From: Pseudo-nitzschia pungens
Lineage: Eukaryota; Bacillariophyta; Bacillariophyceae; Bacillariales; Bacillariaceae
Assembly: GCA_037355855.1 (NCBI GenBank)
Contig: CM074758.1
Coordinates: forward strand, 5,615,001 to 5,679,000
DNA length: 64,000 nt
Reading direction: 5' to 3'
Part shown: positions 50,954-62,151 of the stretch, in pieces
Numbering within the stretch: position 1 is the first letter of the stretch
Layout of the letters: the number at the start of each line of letters is the position of its first letter
The notes under the pieces: model-generated
The model's input: only the letters and a program-made list of their open reading frames with translations
Databases searched by the model: none
What the model was told of the DNA's origin: nothing
Program-made: the position numbers and the translations under genes

Positions 50954-52699
50954 CTAATCTACCATCATAGATAGCCTTCCTTCTAAACGCAATAAATCGG
51001 AAAAGCTCTCTATTCTTTCGTAGAGCATATTTCTCAATACAGCCAGGTGCTCTGTGTCGAAGCTTCCTCTCTTCAGGCAGTGCGATATCCAAATTGAAAG
51101 AGATTCTGCACGCAGCGGGCTTGAGGCCAACCGTGATGTAAGCTTTCCCAAAAGAATAACCAAGAGGTCTTCGTTCATTTCTTTTATAGTCATCGCAATG
51201 ATTTTCACGTCATGAACCGAAAGAGCCAATTCCAACAGGCTGTCATCGCTCGATTGAAGCGCCTGCGTCAAGAGTTCCTTGAGGGACTCGGTGGTAGCTT
51301 TTTGCGGCTTGAATTTTGTTTTCCCAACTGCTGCGGCAATAGCTGCGGTGACAACTTGATCATCGTCTTCCTTCTCTTCTTCGTCATTATCGTCATCATC
51401 CAGGGCATCGGTCAACATTTGAAGACGTTCACCAATTGTCAAGTTCTTTGTTTCATCGTCGTCGTTACCATCATCGTCGTCGTTGTCGTTGTCGTCGTCG
51501 TCGTTTTCTTCAACATCCATTTCATTATTCTCTTCGTCATTGTTGACTCTGAGCTTTTTGGTAGACTCCATTGTTTCGCTACCAGCTTGTCCAGGTCCAA
51601 GAACCTTGATTTCAGAAGCATTCCGCTTCTTTGCTGTGGTAGTATCATTATTCCCCTTCGATCCGCTTTCTTCGTCCAATTTGTAAACGGGTGGTAGATC
51701 GTCTGCGTTATCTTCCGATAAATTGATCCATCGCACTTGATAATCAGAGGTTCGCTGCTGGATCAATGCTAGTGCCTTATTATTATCCTTCAAGAAGAAA
51801 GCCACAGGATTGTTGGTAGACAGCTTCGTTATTCTTTCGTACGGAGATGATGAACTCGTTCCGGTGAAGATGGAGTATAAAGAATCGCAACGGAAGAGCG
51901 TGAATGAATCATCTTTCGCTTCTTGGGCTACGAGCTGCAGCCCGGCCCTCTGTGCTGTAGAGTTATCGGTAGGAAGACGAGCAACCTCTTTGCATGAATG
52001 CAGATCGTACAGGACAGCGTCTCCGGTGTTGTCGAGTGCCGCCATAACATTTTGATTCCCAAGGCAAGGTGCCATTTCCAAACTCGACGCTTCTCCGTAA
52101 GATGATTCCTTAAGTTTGATCTTTCCGGTCTTCTTTCCAGAGTCCTTGTCCATGACACGGATTCCACCGCCTTTCGCACGCACAGCAATATGTGACGAAG
52201 TGACAATCAAGGATGCTCCATCCCTGGTTTCTGTTTCGCCATCATGGTCGACATCCTCCGACGAGTTTGTCCGGCCACTTTTGATCTTTCGAATGAGTTT
52301 GTTGTTGGAGGCCAAGTACTCTTGCACTAAAAGCTTTGGACCGTAGCGAACCAAGACATAGTACTTATTTTCGTTTTGGTTCACGTCGTTTCTGGCAACG
52401 GCCAGAGATAAAAAGGCTTGTTCTTCCGAAGCAGAAAAGGTCGCAGAAACAACACCACGATCGAGATCCCAAACAACAACCTCCTGCGTTCCAAAAAGTC
52501 CCAAGACCGAAGTTGTTCCAGCAAATACCAATTGCAAAAGAGGGAGGCTCGACGTATGAGTTAGAGTCGACTGAATTGTCGTTGATGAATCGGCTACCTT
52601 GTAGATGCGAATCAAATGTCGCGACGACGAAGCCGACGAGGGGGCCTTGATAGCAGCCAAGCTACCATCGGAAGAAGAGGCAGACAATAGCAGGTTCAT
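50954..52699 (-). CDS. WDR43: WDR43/UTP5, small-subunit processome WD40 protein
   Basis: Single-exon gene, 581 aa from the first in-frame ATG (52699). The N-terminal ~330 residues form a degenerate WD40 propeller (LGLFGTQEVVVWDLDRG, GGGIRVMDKDSGK). A very acidic Asp/Asn/Glu region (~390-450, poly-D tracts) is followed by a C-terminal Utp12 domain (~470-575: LKELLTQALQSSDDSLLELA, LLVILLGKLTSRLA, WISHCLKRG, MLYERIESFSDLLRLEGRL). In yeast and animals UTP5/WDR43 belongs to the t-UTP/UTP-A complex, acting in the nucleolus on pre-rRNA transcription and 18S processing. Slightly shorter than the human protein (677 aa), mostly at the N-terminus. Confidence 0.88.
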   Translation of the reverse strand: MNLLLSASSSDGSLAAIKAPSSASSSRHLIRIYKVADSSTTIQSTLTHTSSLPLLQLVFAGTTSVLGLFGTQEVVVWDLDRGVVSATFSASEEQAFLSLAVARNDVNQNENKYYVLVRYGPKLLVQEYLASNNKLIRKIKSGRTNSSEDVDHDGETETRDGASLIVTSSHIAVRAKGGGIRVMDKDSGKKTGKIKLKESSYGEASSLEMAPCLGNQNVMAALDNTGDAVLYDLHSCKEVARLPTDNSTAQRAGLQLVAQEAKDDSFTLFRCDSLYSIFTGTSSSSPYERITKLSTNNPVAFFLKDNNKALALIQQRTSDYQVRWINLSEDNADDLPPVYKLDEESGSKGNNDTTTAKKRNASEIKVLGPGQAGSETMESTKKLRVNNDEENNEMDVEENDDDDNDNDDDDGNDDDETKNLTIGERLQMLTDALDDDDNDEEEKEDDDQVVTAAIAAAVGKTKFKPQKATTESLKELLTQALQSSDDSLLELALSVHDVKIIAMTIKEMNEDLLVILLGKLTSRLASSPLRAESLSIWISHCLKRGSFDTEHLAVLRNMLYERIESFSDLLRLEGRLSMMVD

Positions 52700-53950
52700 T
52701 GTAACTATTGTTGGAAAAATAACTGTTTCCGCTCGCAATGCTTTGGATTGCCGGTTGCAGGTGCTTGATGGGTTTCTGCTCCGGTGCCGCTTTGCGTGTT
52801 GTTACTAGGACCAGTACGTGCTCGCACTCGTACGAGTAATTATTGACTCGAACGGCCGCAGTTTTCAAAAGAGTTTCGGCGGCTTCATGTTCAGGGACCA
52901 TTATTTGGTTGGATTGATGTCGGGACAGCGTTTCCGATTTTTTTTAGTTCAGGCTTTTAGACGATAAGATTACCACGCTCAAAAATGGTTGGTTTTTGTG
53001 GTAAGAAATGGTGACGGACAGACGTCAGAATCTACAGATTTTTCTCGAGAGCAACAGAAATCTTTCGTTGGGTAAATTACACGTACAAAACGCGCTACAC
53101 GTAAGGTTACGGTACCCGTGAAAAATTAAAATGGATCACGTTTACCATAATGGATCACGTCGAGTGACAGCATCTTTGCTTTTTGGAATATCTCCTTGCA
53201 TACACCACCTCTGTTCAAAGTAAAGACATCCTCTGTTAGCTAACACTCTACTCTACAATGCTCTATATTTACTTTTAAACAATCTTGCTTATTCTTCCCT
53301 TAGTAAGCTCCAGAATACAGAAATTGGGCCGAAAATTGTGTGTTTTTGAGTGACAGCATCGAGCCGGCATGGTTTTCCAGGTTTTCCAGCTTGCGCGCAG
53401 TAAAAAGAACATGATATTATTATTATGATTTATACCGTATGGTACATACATACAAAGAACAACAATTTTCAGACGTCAAGATGCTGTCACTCTATTGTAT
53501 GGTCGCATGTAGAAAATGTACCAGTGTCTACATTAACCATGATGGATCAATTTTTGGCAATTTTTCGAAAAAACCACTAACTACAGGGGGCCAAAGCTAT
53601 GGATGTAAGTCACTGATTTCAACAGGAGTTGTTGCAAACAGTCGGTTTATAGTGTTTATGAATAGGTTGTAACTTTCGTTGAGGAGGTTTCCGTTACTGG
53701 GAGGAGGTATTTGGTCAGATAGTGAGGCAACAATCTGTCACTCCGACGTGATTCATTTTAGTTTTTCACGGGTACTCGTATGATAATTTGATGGCACAAT
53801 TACTACGGTACCTACCGGTAGTAGCAAATTAAATCTGATTCCTCAAGTTGTAAGTTTACTTGTACGAGTTGGTACAATACGAGTAAGTTTTAACTTATTA
53901 GTTCAAGCAAAAGTGTCAAGTTTGCGATCTCATTGTCAGCATGCGAAAGC
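52700..53950. other. intergenic, divergent promoter region
   Basis: Between the divergent UTP5 and methyltransferase genes. Contains CTCGTACGAGTAA (about 52828), GTAAGGTTACGGTACC (53101), a duplicated TGGATCACGT (53133, 53152) and GAGTGACAGCATC pairs (53162, 53348). No gene seen. Confidence 0.5.
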
Positions 53951-55545
53951 ATGATTTCGTATCCCGGAGACTGCTTTCTACCATACATTGCAGCCATACT
54001 CGCCGGACTTTTTTTCCATGTCGGAGCTGATGACCGGTCGTCGTGGACATTCACAACAACTGCGTCTTGCAATGACTTTCTTGAGGAGTTTCGTTCGTTG
54101 GTAAAATCGGGAAACTTGTCTCTGGCTCGATGGAAGGCGCTGGAGGCGATACGCAATCCAGCCCTCGGCAAATGCAGCAAGAGTGACATTTCAAAGTCGT
54201 ACATCGATGCATTTCACGAAAGTTTTGATGCAATAGGAAAGGAGTATTTTGATAAAATCCAGGAATCATTTCGCACAAAAAAATCACCAACATTGATTGC
54301 CAAAAATGATCTTCCGAATTGTGTAGCAATCCACTCCAATTGGAATGATGTTGATCCGAACGAGCTATGGGATCAATCTTGTTCCATTTTACCGTTTCGA
54401 CAAAAGGCAGGAAAGTCCTTCCCACCATTGTCGTCAGGAAACAAATCCCCATTCGAATCTTCGTCTCCAACCTCATGCTGCGAATTTGGCCCGGGTTCTT
54501 GGACATATTTGAGGCTTCCGGCAATCCAAGAACCAGTGATACGATTACGTATACCATATCGTGCAAACGAAAATTTCCAGGAAAAGGAAAACCAAAACAG
54601 CGACCCCATGTATGCATCCTTGAATCTAGAGCAAGATGGCTATCTACGTCCCTTTGATGTTGCTGGAATCTTGTGGCCAACGGGGTACATGTTAAGTATT
54701 TGCCTGGGAGATATTCTTGGATGCCCCATCCCCGAACTTCATGCCTTAATCACGGAATACCAGTGGACCTTTGATTCTCAAAATTCATCGCACATCGATA
54801 GGACATATCACAATCACTTTCCACTTGGACTAGAACTAGGATCAGGAATAGGAGCACCGAGGTAAGAGATGTTTGAATTTATCAATCGAATACTTTCTAA
54901 AATCGAAGCCAGACCTCAACGGTTTTTTACTGTGACCGGGCACAAAGCATTGCCCTTTCCAAATCGCTAGAAAGAATTGGATTTCCCCCCTTGTCGCATC
55001 GACATCCAACGAGTGAACCTTGGGTTGTGGCTTCCGATCAAGCTCCACACGCCTTGGCGTTAACTATGGCCAATGCAAAAAACAATGACGTTGATATAGG
55101 GATAGCTACTGTGGATCATTTCAACCAATCGTCCCTGCGACACCTAAAAACCAAATTCTTCAACCGGGGATTGGATCTAGTGGATTCGTGTCTGGAAAAG
55201 CAAATGCACAGTTATGAAGAAAATGTCGGCTTTCCCTTGATCTTTGGTTCGTCACTGCAAGGTTTATTTCAAGATACAGAAAGAGCAGACAGCGCATTTT
55301 GGAGGGCACTGAGCGAACTCATGGACCTGAATAACCCCAATGCTTTGGCGATTTTCGTGCACAATCGAGAAAATCCTCTCGAGATACCGAACGATACTAA
55401 TTTTTCTTTTCGCCTCGTTCGAAAGCTTTCTGGTGCTGAAGATTTTTTTGGAAATATGAGGGCCAGAGCTTCAGAAGCATCAGAACTTGAACTATATGTT
55501 TTCCAGCCAAGGACTGCTCCAGGAAAGTCGCACGTTGAATTGTAA
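53951..55545 (+). CDS. SAM-dependent methyltransferase, FAM86/METTL family
   Basis: Two exons, 53951-54861 and 54948-55545, joined across an 86-bp GTAAGA...AAAG intron that splits a Ser codon; 502 aa. Exon 1 ends in the SAM-binding loop LELGSGIGAP (~296-305) and exon 2 continues SIALSKSLERIGF, then WVVASDQAPHALALTMANAK (motif II with acidic Asp) and GFPLIFGSSLQGLF (motif IV-like). Architecture matches the Methyltransf_16 family (FAM86, METTL21-23), which methylates protein lysines, FAM86 acting on elongation factor 2; the substrate here is unknown. Start: first in-frame ATG, since the upstream extension begins at TTG. A short hydrophobic stretch at ~10-25 might be a signal or simply buried. 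Confidence 0.75.
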
Positions 55546-55980
55546 GATTGTATCTCAATTATCACCGAGTGTGAATGATGTGTTGCGTCCACATTTTGTA
55601 CTGGGAACATGGTGGTGAAAACCAGTAACTATGCAGTTGTCATTTCACAAATCTGAATATATGGAGAGAGGTATATAGTGGTAAATGGAATTCTAATCTT
55701 ATGTAGCGTGGCTCTGACTGGGTAAATTCAACAAAGTGACAAAATTGGTAAATTGTCTCTTTGTCATCACGTCGTGATATTCATGGTACTATTCTTTTCC
55801 TCATGAAGATGGTCCTCAAGTTCAGCCAAAATCGGTTCTATGTAGCACCTGGTCTTCTGTGCAAAACGTATTGCCTCCGCATTTTGTACAGAGTCTATGA
55901 GCCAGGGATCTCAGCAACGCAGCGAGATCTTATGTAATGATATAAATATAAACATCTGTCTTCAACATTGACCATTGCCA
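55546..55980. other. convergent 3' spacer
   Basis: No feature seen between the methyltransferase and the 627-aa gene. Confidence 0.6.
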
Positions 55981-57864
55981 TCACCATTGCCAGATAACTC
56001 CTTTTTCCATTGATTCTGCTTCTTCGTAGATCTTTAAAGGGTCTGAGAGAGCTTCCACTGGAGCGAGCAATGGCAATTCTTCAGCTGCAAATGATAACTC
56101 TGGATCAAAGGTTGGCGCCAGTCTTACTGTTTTGTGTGAATTAAACTCAATGAATTCCCCAAGTCGACTCAGTCGGTTTAACTCTACGCACATGCAAGAA
56201 ATGGCATCCTTGTTTCTGTTTGCCATCCTTTCTGACAACAAACTATCGACCGGTAGAAACTTTCGGAGGCGAGTTGGTAAAAGTAACGTAGACTCGATCC
56301 CCTCTTCGATTGTAGTTGTCCCGATTTCTGGTTCTGATTGTAATTTTTGAAATGGGACTTCAAAAGTGGAAAGAACTCTAAAGGTTTTCTTTGGGACTCC
56401 CTTGGTCGTAAACCGTTTGTTGGCACGTGACGATCTTTTCATGACATCGATGCTATCCCAGCAAGCACCGATTGCCGATCGAATCTTACGTAATACAAGT
56501 TGACGTGATAGTTTTGTCCGAGGCGAAACGTTTTTTTTCTGTTCCATGGCAGCTGACGATACAATTAATCTCACCAGCGAGACGGCAACAGCAGCGTGGC
56601 TTCCAACGAATGGACAATCTCTCGCTTTCAACAAGATCGAAATTGCGTGGTTTGAGATGTCTTGAGGTGTGATGTTGACTTCTCCATTTGATTCGTCTGT
56701 CTTTTTCGATTCGACCAGGGCGAGACAGCCTACCTCAAGCGAAAAATGAGAATAAACGCACCATAAACCAGCTAGTCGATCACGCAAATCGAGAAGCAAA
56801 GCATGAGAGTCCTCTTGATTACCATTTTGTTCTAGAGATGAGATGACTTTTTCTGCTTGGTAATAGTAATTGCTCAGCATCTGGTGGAGGAAACTGAAAG
56901 AAGATCGAACTAGTCCAGCGGCTAACCGCATTCGAAGCCAGCGGTAAAGGATGTAGGGAGAATCGCCAGAAGATGACGGTCTGTTAGCACTAGGTTGGCT
57001 TGTCGCAAGTGTCACCTTCCGATTCGGTTTTATCGGGATCCAAGGAAGTCGAAACCGTTCCGCTGCGTTGTCTTGCTCAGTTGATATTTTCCAGAGCTTC
57101 CATTCTATGGAGTTGTCCTTTTTTGGTACACAACAATGCTCCAAAACTTTCTCTTTCGTTCGGAACGTTCCTTCAACATATGGGACATCGCCAATGTAAT
57201 CCTTCGTTTTCTTCTGCTTCTTCCTCGCAAGTGATAACTTTTGTAAATGCCAACTCGCACCCTCCCAAATTGGATCTTCCAAGTGGAATTTCGTGGCGTG
57301 GAGTTCGCCCTCTACTTTTTTGCCTCTGGAAAGACCACCTGATGTGATTGACGGGATAGAATGGATCGTCTCCTTTTCCGTTTGAAAGTTCGAACACAAA
57401 TCCCAGCTAGAGCTATTCCATGTGATGTCAACAGGTTTTTCTCTCGAAGCAAACAATACGTCTCTGACCTTGCTGTACCGCGGACGTGAATCAATACAGA
57501 ACGACAAGGAATCATCTTCTACGTAGCCGTCTGATTTTCCAGTATCGATGGATAATCTTCTGTCGCAATATCGATCGCGTTGTTCTACCAAAGAAGGTGG
57601 TTCAAAGGGTCTAAATGATGCTTCCGAAATCGCTTGTGCCGAGAAGTTTGAAAAAGTTGAAATTGATTGTTCGCACGACTCTGAGCAACAGGAAGAAACA
57701 ACGGGATAGGAGTGGTCGAAAAATATCGTGGCATTATTGATGTGCTCATCATTCGACAATTCTTCTTGATCCTCGAACTTTCTCTTTCTCTCTGGGCCTT
57801 CTCCCGACAAGGTGAAAGGCGATTTTCCTTCGGGCATGCCATGGAGGATCCTATTCATCTGCAT
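55981..57864 (-). CDS. unrecognised 627-aa protein
   Basis: Intact ATG frame (57864). The N-terminal ~290 residues are polar and probably disordered, with an early basic/acidic stretch PERKRKFEDQEELSND. The region from ~295 (SPYILYRWLRMRLAAGLVRS) to ~470 is helix-rich with leucine and aromatic repeats, like an alpha-solenoid (LDLRDRLAGLWCVYSHFSLE, AISILLKARDCPF). No catalytic motif is visible and I know no matching family. Codon use and frame integrity favour a real gene. Convergent with the methyltransferase gene. Confidence 0.75.
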   Translation of the reverse strand: MQMNRILHGMPEGKSPFTLSGEGPERKRKFEDQEELSNDEHINNATIFFDHSYPVVSSCCSESCEQSISTFSNFSAQAISEASFRPFEPPSLVEQRDRYCDRRLSIDTGKSDGYVEDDSLSFCIDSRPRYSKVRDVLFASREKPVDITWNSSSWDLCSNFQTEKETIHSIPSITSGGLSRGKKVEGELHATKFHLEDPIWEGASWHLQKLSLARKKQKKTKDYIGDVPYVEGTFRTKEKVLEHCCVPKKDNSIEWKLWKISTEQDNAAERFRLPWIPIKPNRKVTLATSQPSANRPSSSGDSPYILYRWLRMRLAAGLVRSSFSFLHQMLSNYYYQAEKVISSLEQNGNQEDSHALLLDLRDRLAGLWCVYSHFSLEVGCLALVESKKTDESNGEVNITPQDISNHAISILLKARDCPFVGSHAAVAVSLVRLIVSSAAMEQKKNVSPRTKLSRQLVLRKIRSAIGACWDSIDVMKRSSRANKRFTTKGVPKKTFRVLSTFEVPFQKLQSEPEIGTTTIEEGIESTLLLPTRLRKFLPVDSLLSERMANRNKDAISCMCVELNRLSRLGEFIEFNSHKTVRLAPTFDPELSFAAEELPLLAPVEALSDPLKIYEEAESMEKGVIWQW

Positions 57865-58412
57865 TCAGTTCGAAGCTATCAAGATGCTGTTGCTTTGAAG
57901 ACCATAAACTGGATTTCGAGCAAATATATATCATCTAGAGCAAATAATATAATAGTAAATGCAATAGGAATTGAGACATCATTACCGTACTCAACAATCT
58001 ATTTGTAGAGCTCGCGGTGCAAAAGGGAGGAAATGTTGCTAGAGATTCCCACAAGGAAAAATTAACTTAACAAACTTCACGTAAGGTTACGGTAAAAATC
58101 TTACAGATACAGAATGAGATTATTCATTACAGTAAAATAGTGTATTTAGCAATTGTCTGACGTAATTAGCGGTACCGTACAAATTTGTTAGTACCGTACC
58201 TGGCATCATACCTCGAGAAACGGAATCCGGACGCTTTTAAACACAGTATACATTACTACGTATTCTCATCAACATTTTCGCTCTCATGCAGGAATAGCTG
58301 CGAACATGTGCTTCCAATATAACCCCTTAAGTTTGAATTAAGCACTTAAATGACCCTCTTTGAGTTTTAATATTATCATTACTATCCTTTTTCTATGAAT
58401 TGATATCACAAT
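57865..58412. other. upstream region of the 627-aa gene
   Basis: Contains GTAAGGTTACGGTAAAAATC at 58081 and GCGGTACCGTAC near 58170. No gene seen. Confidence 0.5.
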
Positions 58413-58817
58413 GAGTGATTCCCGGAATTACATATCGGAGTATTACATATTAGCTTTCCCGGAATTAATAAACACATATAAAAATTGCGCACCCAACGGA
58501 AGAACTAGATTTGTCTCAACGCACGAGGCCTATTTTGGAATTTGGAATCTTGTCCAAAGAAACCAAAATCCTCTATTAACTGCCAACCGGCGCATCTACT
58601 TATTTTTTGTCCGCGTCGTCACACATGTTTGATTACACGTGTCAAATTTTTGATTTTTAAATTCCATCTATTTTTATGCACGCTTGTAGTCGGACAGACG
58701 GCACTACAAGGTTATATGAACATTTGAATCAGATATACGAGTCTGGTTATTCCGGGAATGTTTTTTACCTAAGATATGAACGCCTAAAAACGTAATATGT
58801 AATTCCGGGAATCACTC
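58413..58817. mobile_element. 405-bp MITE (Harbinger-type)
   Basis: Starts GAGTGATTCCCGGAATTACA; the first 23 bases are perfectly repeated in inverse orientation at the right end (58795-58817). Flanked by AAT on both sides (58410-58412, 58818-58820). The interior has CGCACCCAACGG and CCTATTTTGGAATTTGGAAT, also found near the left end of the Harbinger element at 59290, so it is probably mobilised by that transposase family. Confidence 0.85.
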
Positions 58818-59289
58818 AATAAGCAAAAAAACAGTATCTCAATAAAATGCTTCGTACAACATTATAAGATCTATTCGTAAGATTAGGGTAAGGTTTACCG
58901 TATGCATTAAAATTGTTTCTACGAGTACAAGTATCTTTCTTCAGAATGAAATTGCACATAATGAGCGATTCCCGAAACTAATATGCACATTTAATATTAC
59001 ATTGATCGTGACGTGGCACACATACATCTAGGAGACATACCTGCCTCCTCCAGATTTCAAACACCAATTCATATTTTAACGGAATTTTGAAAACAAGAAT
59101 CGCGCTAAAAATTGTCGATACGCACGCAATTAGGGAATAAAGAGAGCATTTTTTGTTTTTCGAAACAAGATTCCAAATTCTAAAATAGGCCTTCTGCATG
59201 CCTGTCTGTCATCCGTTTTTAATGGGTGTCCGTTGGGGGCGCCAAAAACAAGGAAGGCATATAATCTAGGATATGATATTACACATATT
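58818..59289. other. MITE relics
   Basis: GAGCGATTCCCGAAACTAAT at 58961 looks like a diverged left end. 59100-59235 is an inverted relative of the MITE interior (AGATTCCAAATTCTAAAATAGGCC; CCGTTGGGGGCGCCA). TTAGTTTCGG at 62564-62573 may be the other end of the older copy, split by the Harbinger insertion. Confidence 0.5.
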
Positions 59290-59662
59290 GAGTGATTCCT
59301 GAAAACACAAATTACCTAAAGTATTAAATCGCATTAAACAACGTTTATTTTTTTGCGCACCCAACGGACGCTAAAGAATGAGAGTTTAACGGTCGATTCC
59401 GTTCGTGCCTATTTTGGGCATTTTGGAATTTGGAATTCTCTTTCCAAAAACAAAAAAGTCATTAGCCGAACCTCTATAGCAGGCCGGCTCTGTTCGGAAC
59501 ACGAAAAAAAGATCAACTTTTTTACTTGATTTTGCATCCTTAACAACAGGGGGGGGGATGTACTCTGGCAAATTAATTTAATCTTTTTCGAACAACCGAA
59601 TCGATCGACAAATCCACAATCGAATCGACAGCCTCTTCTCTTGCTGAATTAGAACTAGTACA

Positions 59663-60856
59663 ATGGTGTCAACACTCGAAATGATTTTTTTCTATTACTA
59701 CTATAAGAAATATAGAATGCCTGATTACAATTATAGGCAGTTATCCCCTGAAGATAAAAGAAGACGAGACCGAAGAAATCCTCGAATCTCCATCCGTAGA
59801 TACACATCATCCCCATTCGCTTACATGTTTGGATCTGGGGACGATCAAGCCCTTCTCAACTGTTGTGGAATGGATCATAAAGTCTTTCACGAACTGCTTG
59901 CTATCTTTGAACCCTATTTTGACATGTATACATACAATGAGACAACAAGATGCATTGTTCGGAAACCCGAAAAGATGAAAGGTCGAAGACGCGACATGGA
60001 TGCTGTGGGTTGTCTTGGGCTAGTGTTGTACTGGTTTCGAACGCGTGGATCAGCAGCAAGATCGATTAGTCTAGCCTTTGGATTAACTGCCACTCCTATG
60101 TATAAATGGCTTATATTTGGCAGGAGAGTACTTCTTTTTGCAATACAAAAGGATCCTTCTGCCCGCGTTCGATTGCCAGATAAAGACGAAATCGAAAATT
60201 ATATCAAAGTTATCGGTGCCAAGTATCCACTATTAGGACAGCATCGAGTCTGGGCAGCTTGTGATGGACTTAAACTTGATTTGCAGAGGTCTTGTAATTG
60301 GAGGATTCAAAACCGATACCACAATGGTTGGACATCAAACACACACGTCAACTCTGTTATTATCTTCGGTCCTGACGGTTTGATCAGGGCCTGTACGCTT
60401 AATTGTCCCGGCAGTTGGCACGATAGTACACAAGCTGATTATGGCTTATATGGAAAAATGGAGCACATCTATGACCGGTTCAAAGCCAGAGTGGTAGTTG
60501 ACTCTGCCTTCAATGTAGGATCCAAGGATTTCCTAATTAAAAGTTCTCAAAGAGATCCAGACACACCGGCTGGAGTTGCACTGAACCGAGCTGCAACAAG
60601 CTGTCGACAATTATCCGAGTGGGGGATGCGTCAGATACAAGGAGGATTCCCCCGGTTAAAAGACCGGATGCAAATAGAAGAAAGGAAAGTGATACTCTTC
60701 CTTGTAATTCACTTGTACAATTATCAGACGAGCAAGATAGGGATCAACACTATTCGGAACACTTTCGTGAGTGATACACCTGGATTCTTTTCTTACAACA
60801 TTATACCCACTGTTACTGCCAACAATTTTTTCGATCCATCGTCCTCGGAGGAATAA
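59663..60856 (+). CDS. PIF/Harbinger transposase, 397 aa
   Basis: ATG at 59663. DDE_Tnp_4 nuclease: Asp201 in WAACDGLKLDL, Asp254 in PGSWHDSTQADYG, VVVDSAF around residue 276, and Glu319 in LSEWGMRQIQGGFPRLK, at the family's usual spacing. The N-terminal part has MDAVGCLGLVLYWFRTRGS and a helix-turn-helix-like region (ISLAFGLTATPMYKWLIFGRR). No stop or frameshift. It acts in the nucleus with the Myb-like partner from the same element, binding the terminal repeats. Confidence 0.93.
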   Translation: MVSTLEMIFFYYYYKKYRMPDYNYRQLSPEDKRRRDRRNPRISIRRYTSSPFAYMFGSGDDQALLNCCGMDHKVFHELLAIFEPYFDMYTYNETTRCIVRKPEKMKGRRRDMDAVGCLGLVLYWFRTRGSAARSISLAFGLTATPMYKWLIFGRRVLLFAIQKDPSARVRLPDKDEIENYIKVIGAKYPLLGQHRVWAACDGLKLDLQRSCNWRIQNRYHNGWTSNTHVNSVIIFGPDGLIRACTLNCPGSWHDSTQADYGLYGKMEHIYDRFKARVVVDSAFNVGSKDFLIKSSQRDPDTPAGVALNRAATSCRQLSEWGMRQIQGGFPRLKDRMQIEERKVILFLVIHLYNYQTSKIGINTIRNTFVSDTPGFFSYNIIPTVTANNFFDPSSSEE

Positions 60857-61149
60857 ACAAGCGCTAATAGCGTCAACAACGAGGCAAACACGTCTCTTGA
60901 CAAAAAAATACCCCCTTAAGATCCATAAACAAACCGAAGAGAGCCTTAAGATCGATAAACAAACCGAAGAGAGGTGCTCTGGAGTTAAATAATTGACAAA
61001 TTCATTTAATGCACTTAAATTAATCCAAATATTAATCATAATATCTCTAACGTTCGAACCGGATATAACGTTCCTCCTCAATGGATTTATCCGGATATAT
61101 CGATTCCGGATATATCGATTCGATTCATTACGATTCCTTTGGTCGTTCC

Positions 61150-62151
61150 TTATTCACTGTCGCTACTACTACTACTACTGCTGGAGCGCTTATGTTTATG
61201 TTTCTTCCTCTTACTCGTATTTCGTCCCTGAGTTCCTTGCTGAGTTACGGCAATCCGAAACGCTTCTAACAACAAACGTCTGTCTTCTCGTGCTTCTAAC
61301 CTGGCCGCCTCCCTCTCTTCTCTTTGTGCTTCCCTTGCTTTGTTTGCTTCTTCAGCGCGAGCTAGTCTGTCAAGCCTGGCCTCTAGTCTGTCAGCGCGCG
61401 ATTCTTCCATTTGCCTTTGGAAGACTTGAACAATTGGATCTTCAGCAGCAATTGATCTCATCGTTCTATACGATCTCTTTGAAGACGTCGATGGAGTAGA
61501 AGTAGAAGGGCTTGATGCTCTTTGCTGTTTTGTAGGCGTCGCGCCAGTTGTTGAAACAGACATAGGGATTGGTGTTGCTCCTCTCGCTGCTCCTCTCGCT
61601 GCTCCTCTCGCTGCTCCTCTTGGTATTGCAACTTCAGATGACGCGTCGTCATCGGCGTCTTCGCCGTCCATCATGAGTTGTGAACGTTGTTGTGAATACT
61701 GTGATGGTTGTCGAAGAGGGGGACCAGCTTCAAATTGTTGTTGGGTTGTTGTTGCTCCCATTGCTTCTTGCTGTTCACCACCAGTATCAATTATTCCATT
61801 TTCCATGGTTTCAGTACGCGTGTTATTAAAGTCTCCGGTCTCGATATCAAACACGTCTTGGCCATCTCCAAACTCTGCCTTCTGACCAATCAAATACTTG
61901 ATCCTCTTTGCCTCTTTGACATACCAGGGACACTTTGGATCTCCAGTGGGTATAGTTTTTCGATGGTATGTTGCGAATTTTCTTCTAATCGAATCCACGT
62001 CTCTTCCGGGGAACTTTTCCGAATGTTTATCAACCACTGTCTGCCACTCGTCGGGTCCGATGGGTAAGACTTCTTCCAAACAAGCAAACATGTGAGTCAG
62101 CTCATCATTGCCATAGTTGCCAGCACCATGTTTTCTTCCTTTTCCAGGCAT
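61150..62151 (-). CDS. Myb/SANT-like DNA-binding protein of Harbinger, 333 aa
   Basis: First in-frame ATG is 62151 (start MPGKGRKHGAGNYGNDEL). Residues ~10-95 form the Myb/SANT-like trihelix found in the second protein of PIF/Harbinger elements: ELTHMFACLEEVLPIGPDEW, SIRRKFATYHRKTIPTGDP, CPWYVKEAKRIKYLI. The middle is Gln/Ser-rich with four copies of RGAA. A predicted coiled coil follows (~235-300, ADRLEARLDRLARAEEANKA) and the tail is Lys/Ser-rich (KRKKHKHKRSSSSSS), probably a nuclear-localisation signal. It recruits the transposase to the element ends. Confidence 0.9.
   Translation of the reverse strand: MPGKGRKHGAGNYGNDELTHMFACLEEVLPIGPDEWQTVVDKHSEKFPGRDVDSIRRKFATYHRKTIPTGDPKCPWYVKEAKRIKYLIGQKAEFGDGQDVFDIETGDFNNTRTETMENGIIDTGGEQQEAMGATTTQQQFEAGPPLRQPSQYSQQRSQLMMDGEDADDDASSEVAIPRGAARGAARGAARGATPIPMSVSTTGATPTKQQRASSPSTSTPSTSSKRSYRTMRSIAAEDPIVQVFQRQMEESRADRLEARLDRLARAEEANKAREAQREEREAARLEAREDRRLLLEAFRIAVTQQGTQGRNTSKRKKHKHKRSSSSSSSSDSE

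Noticed and set aside
58411..58727. Small open frames inside the 405-bp MITE
   Set aside because: They lie within a non-autonomous element and read through its terminal repeat.
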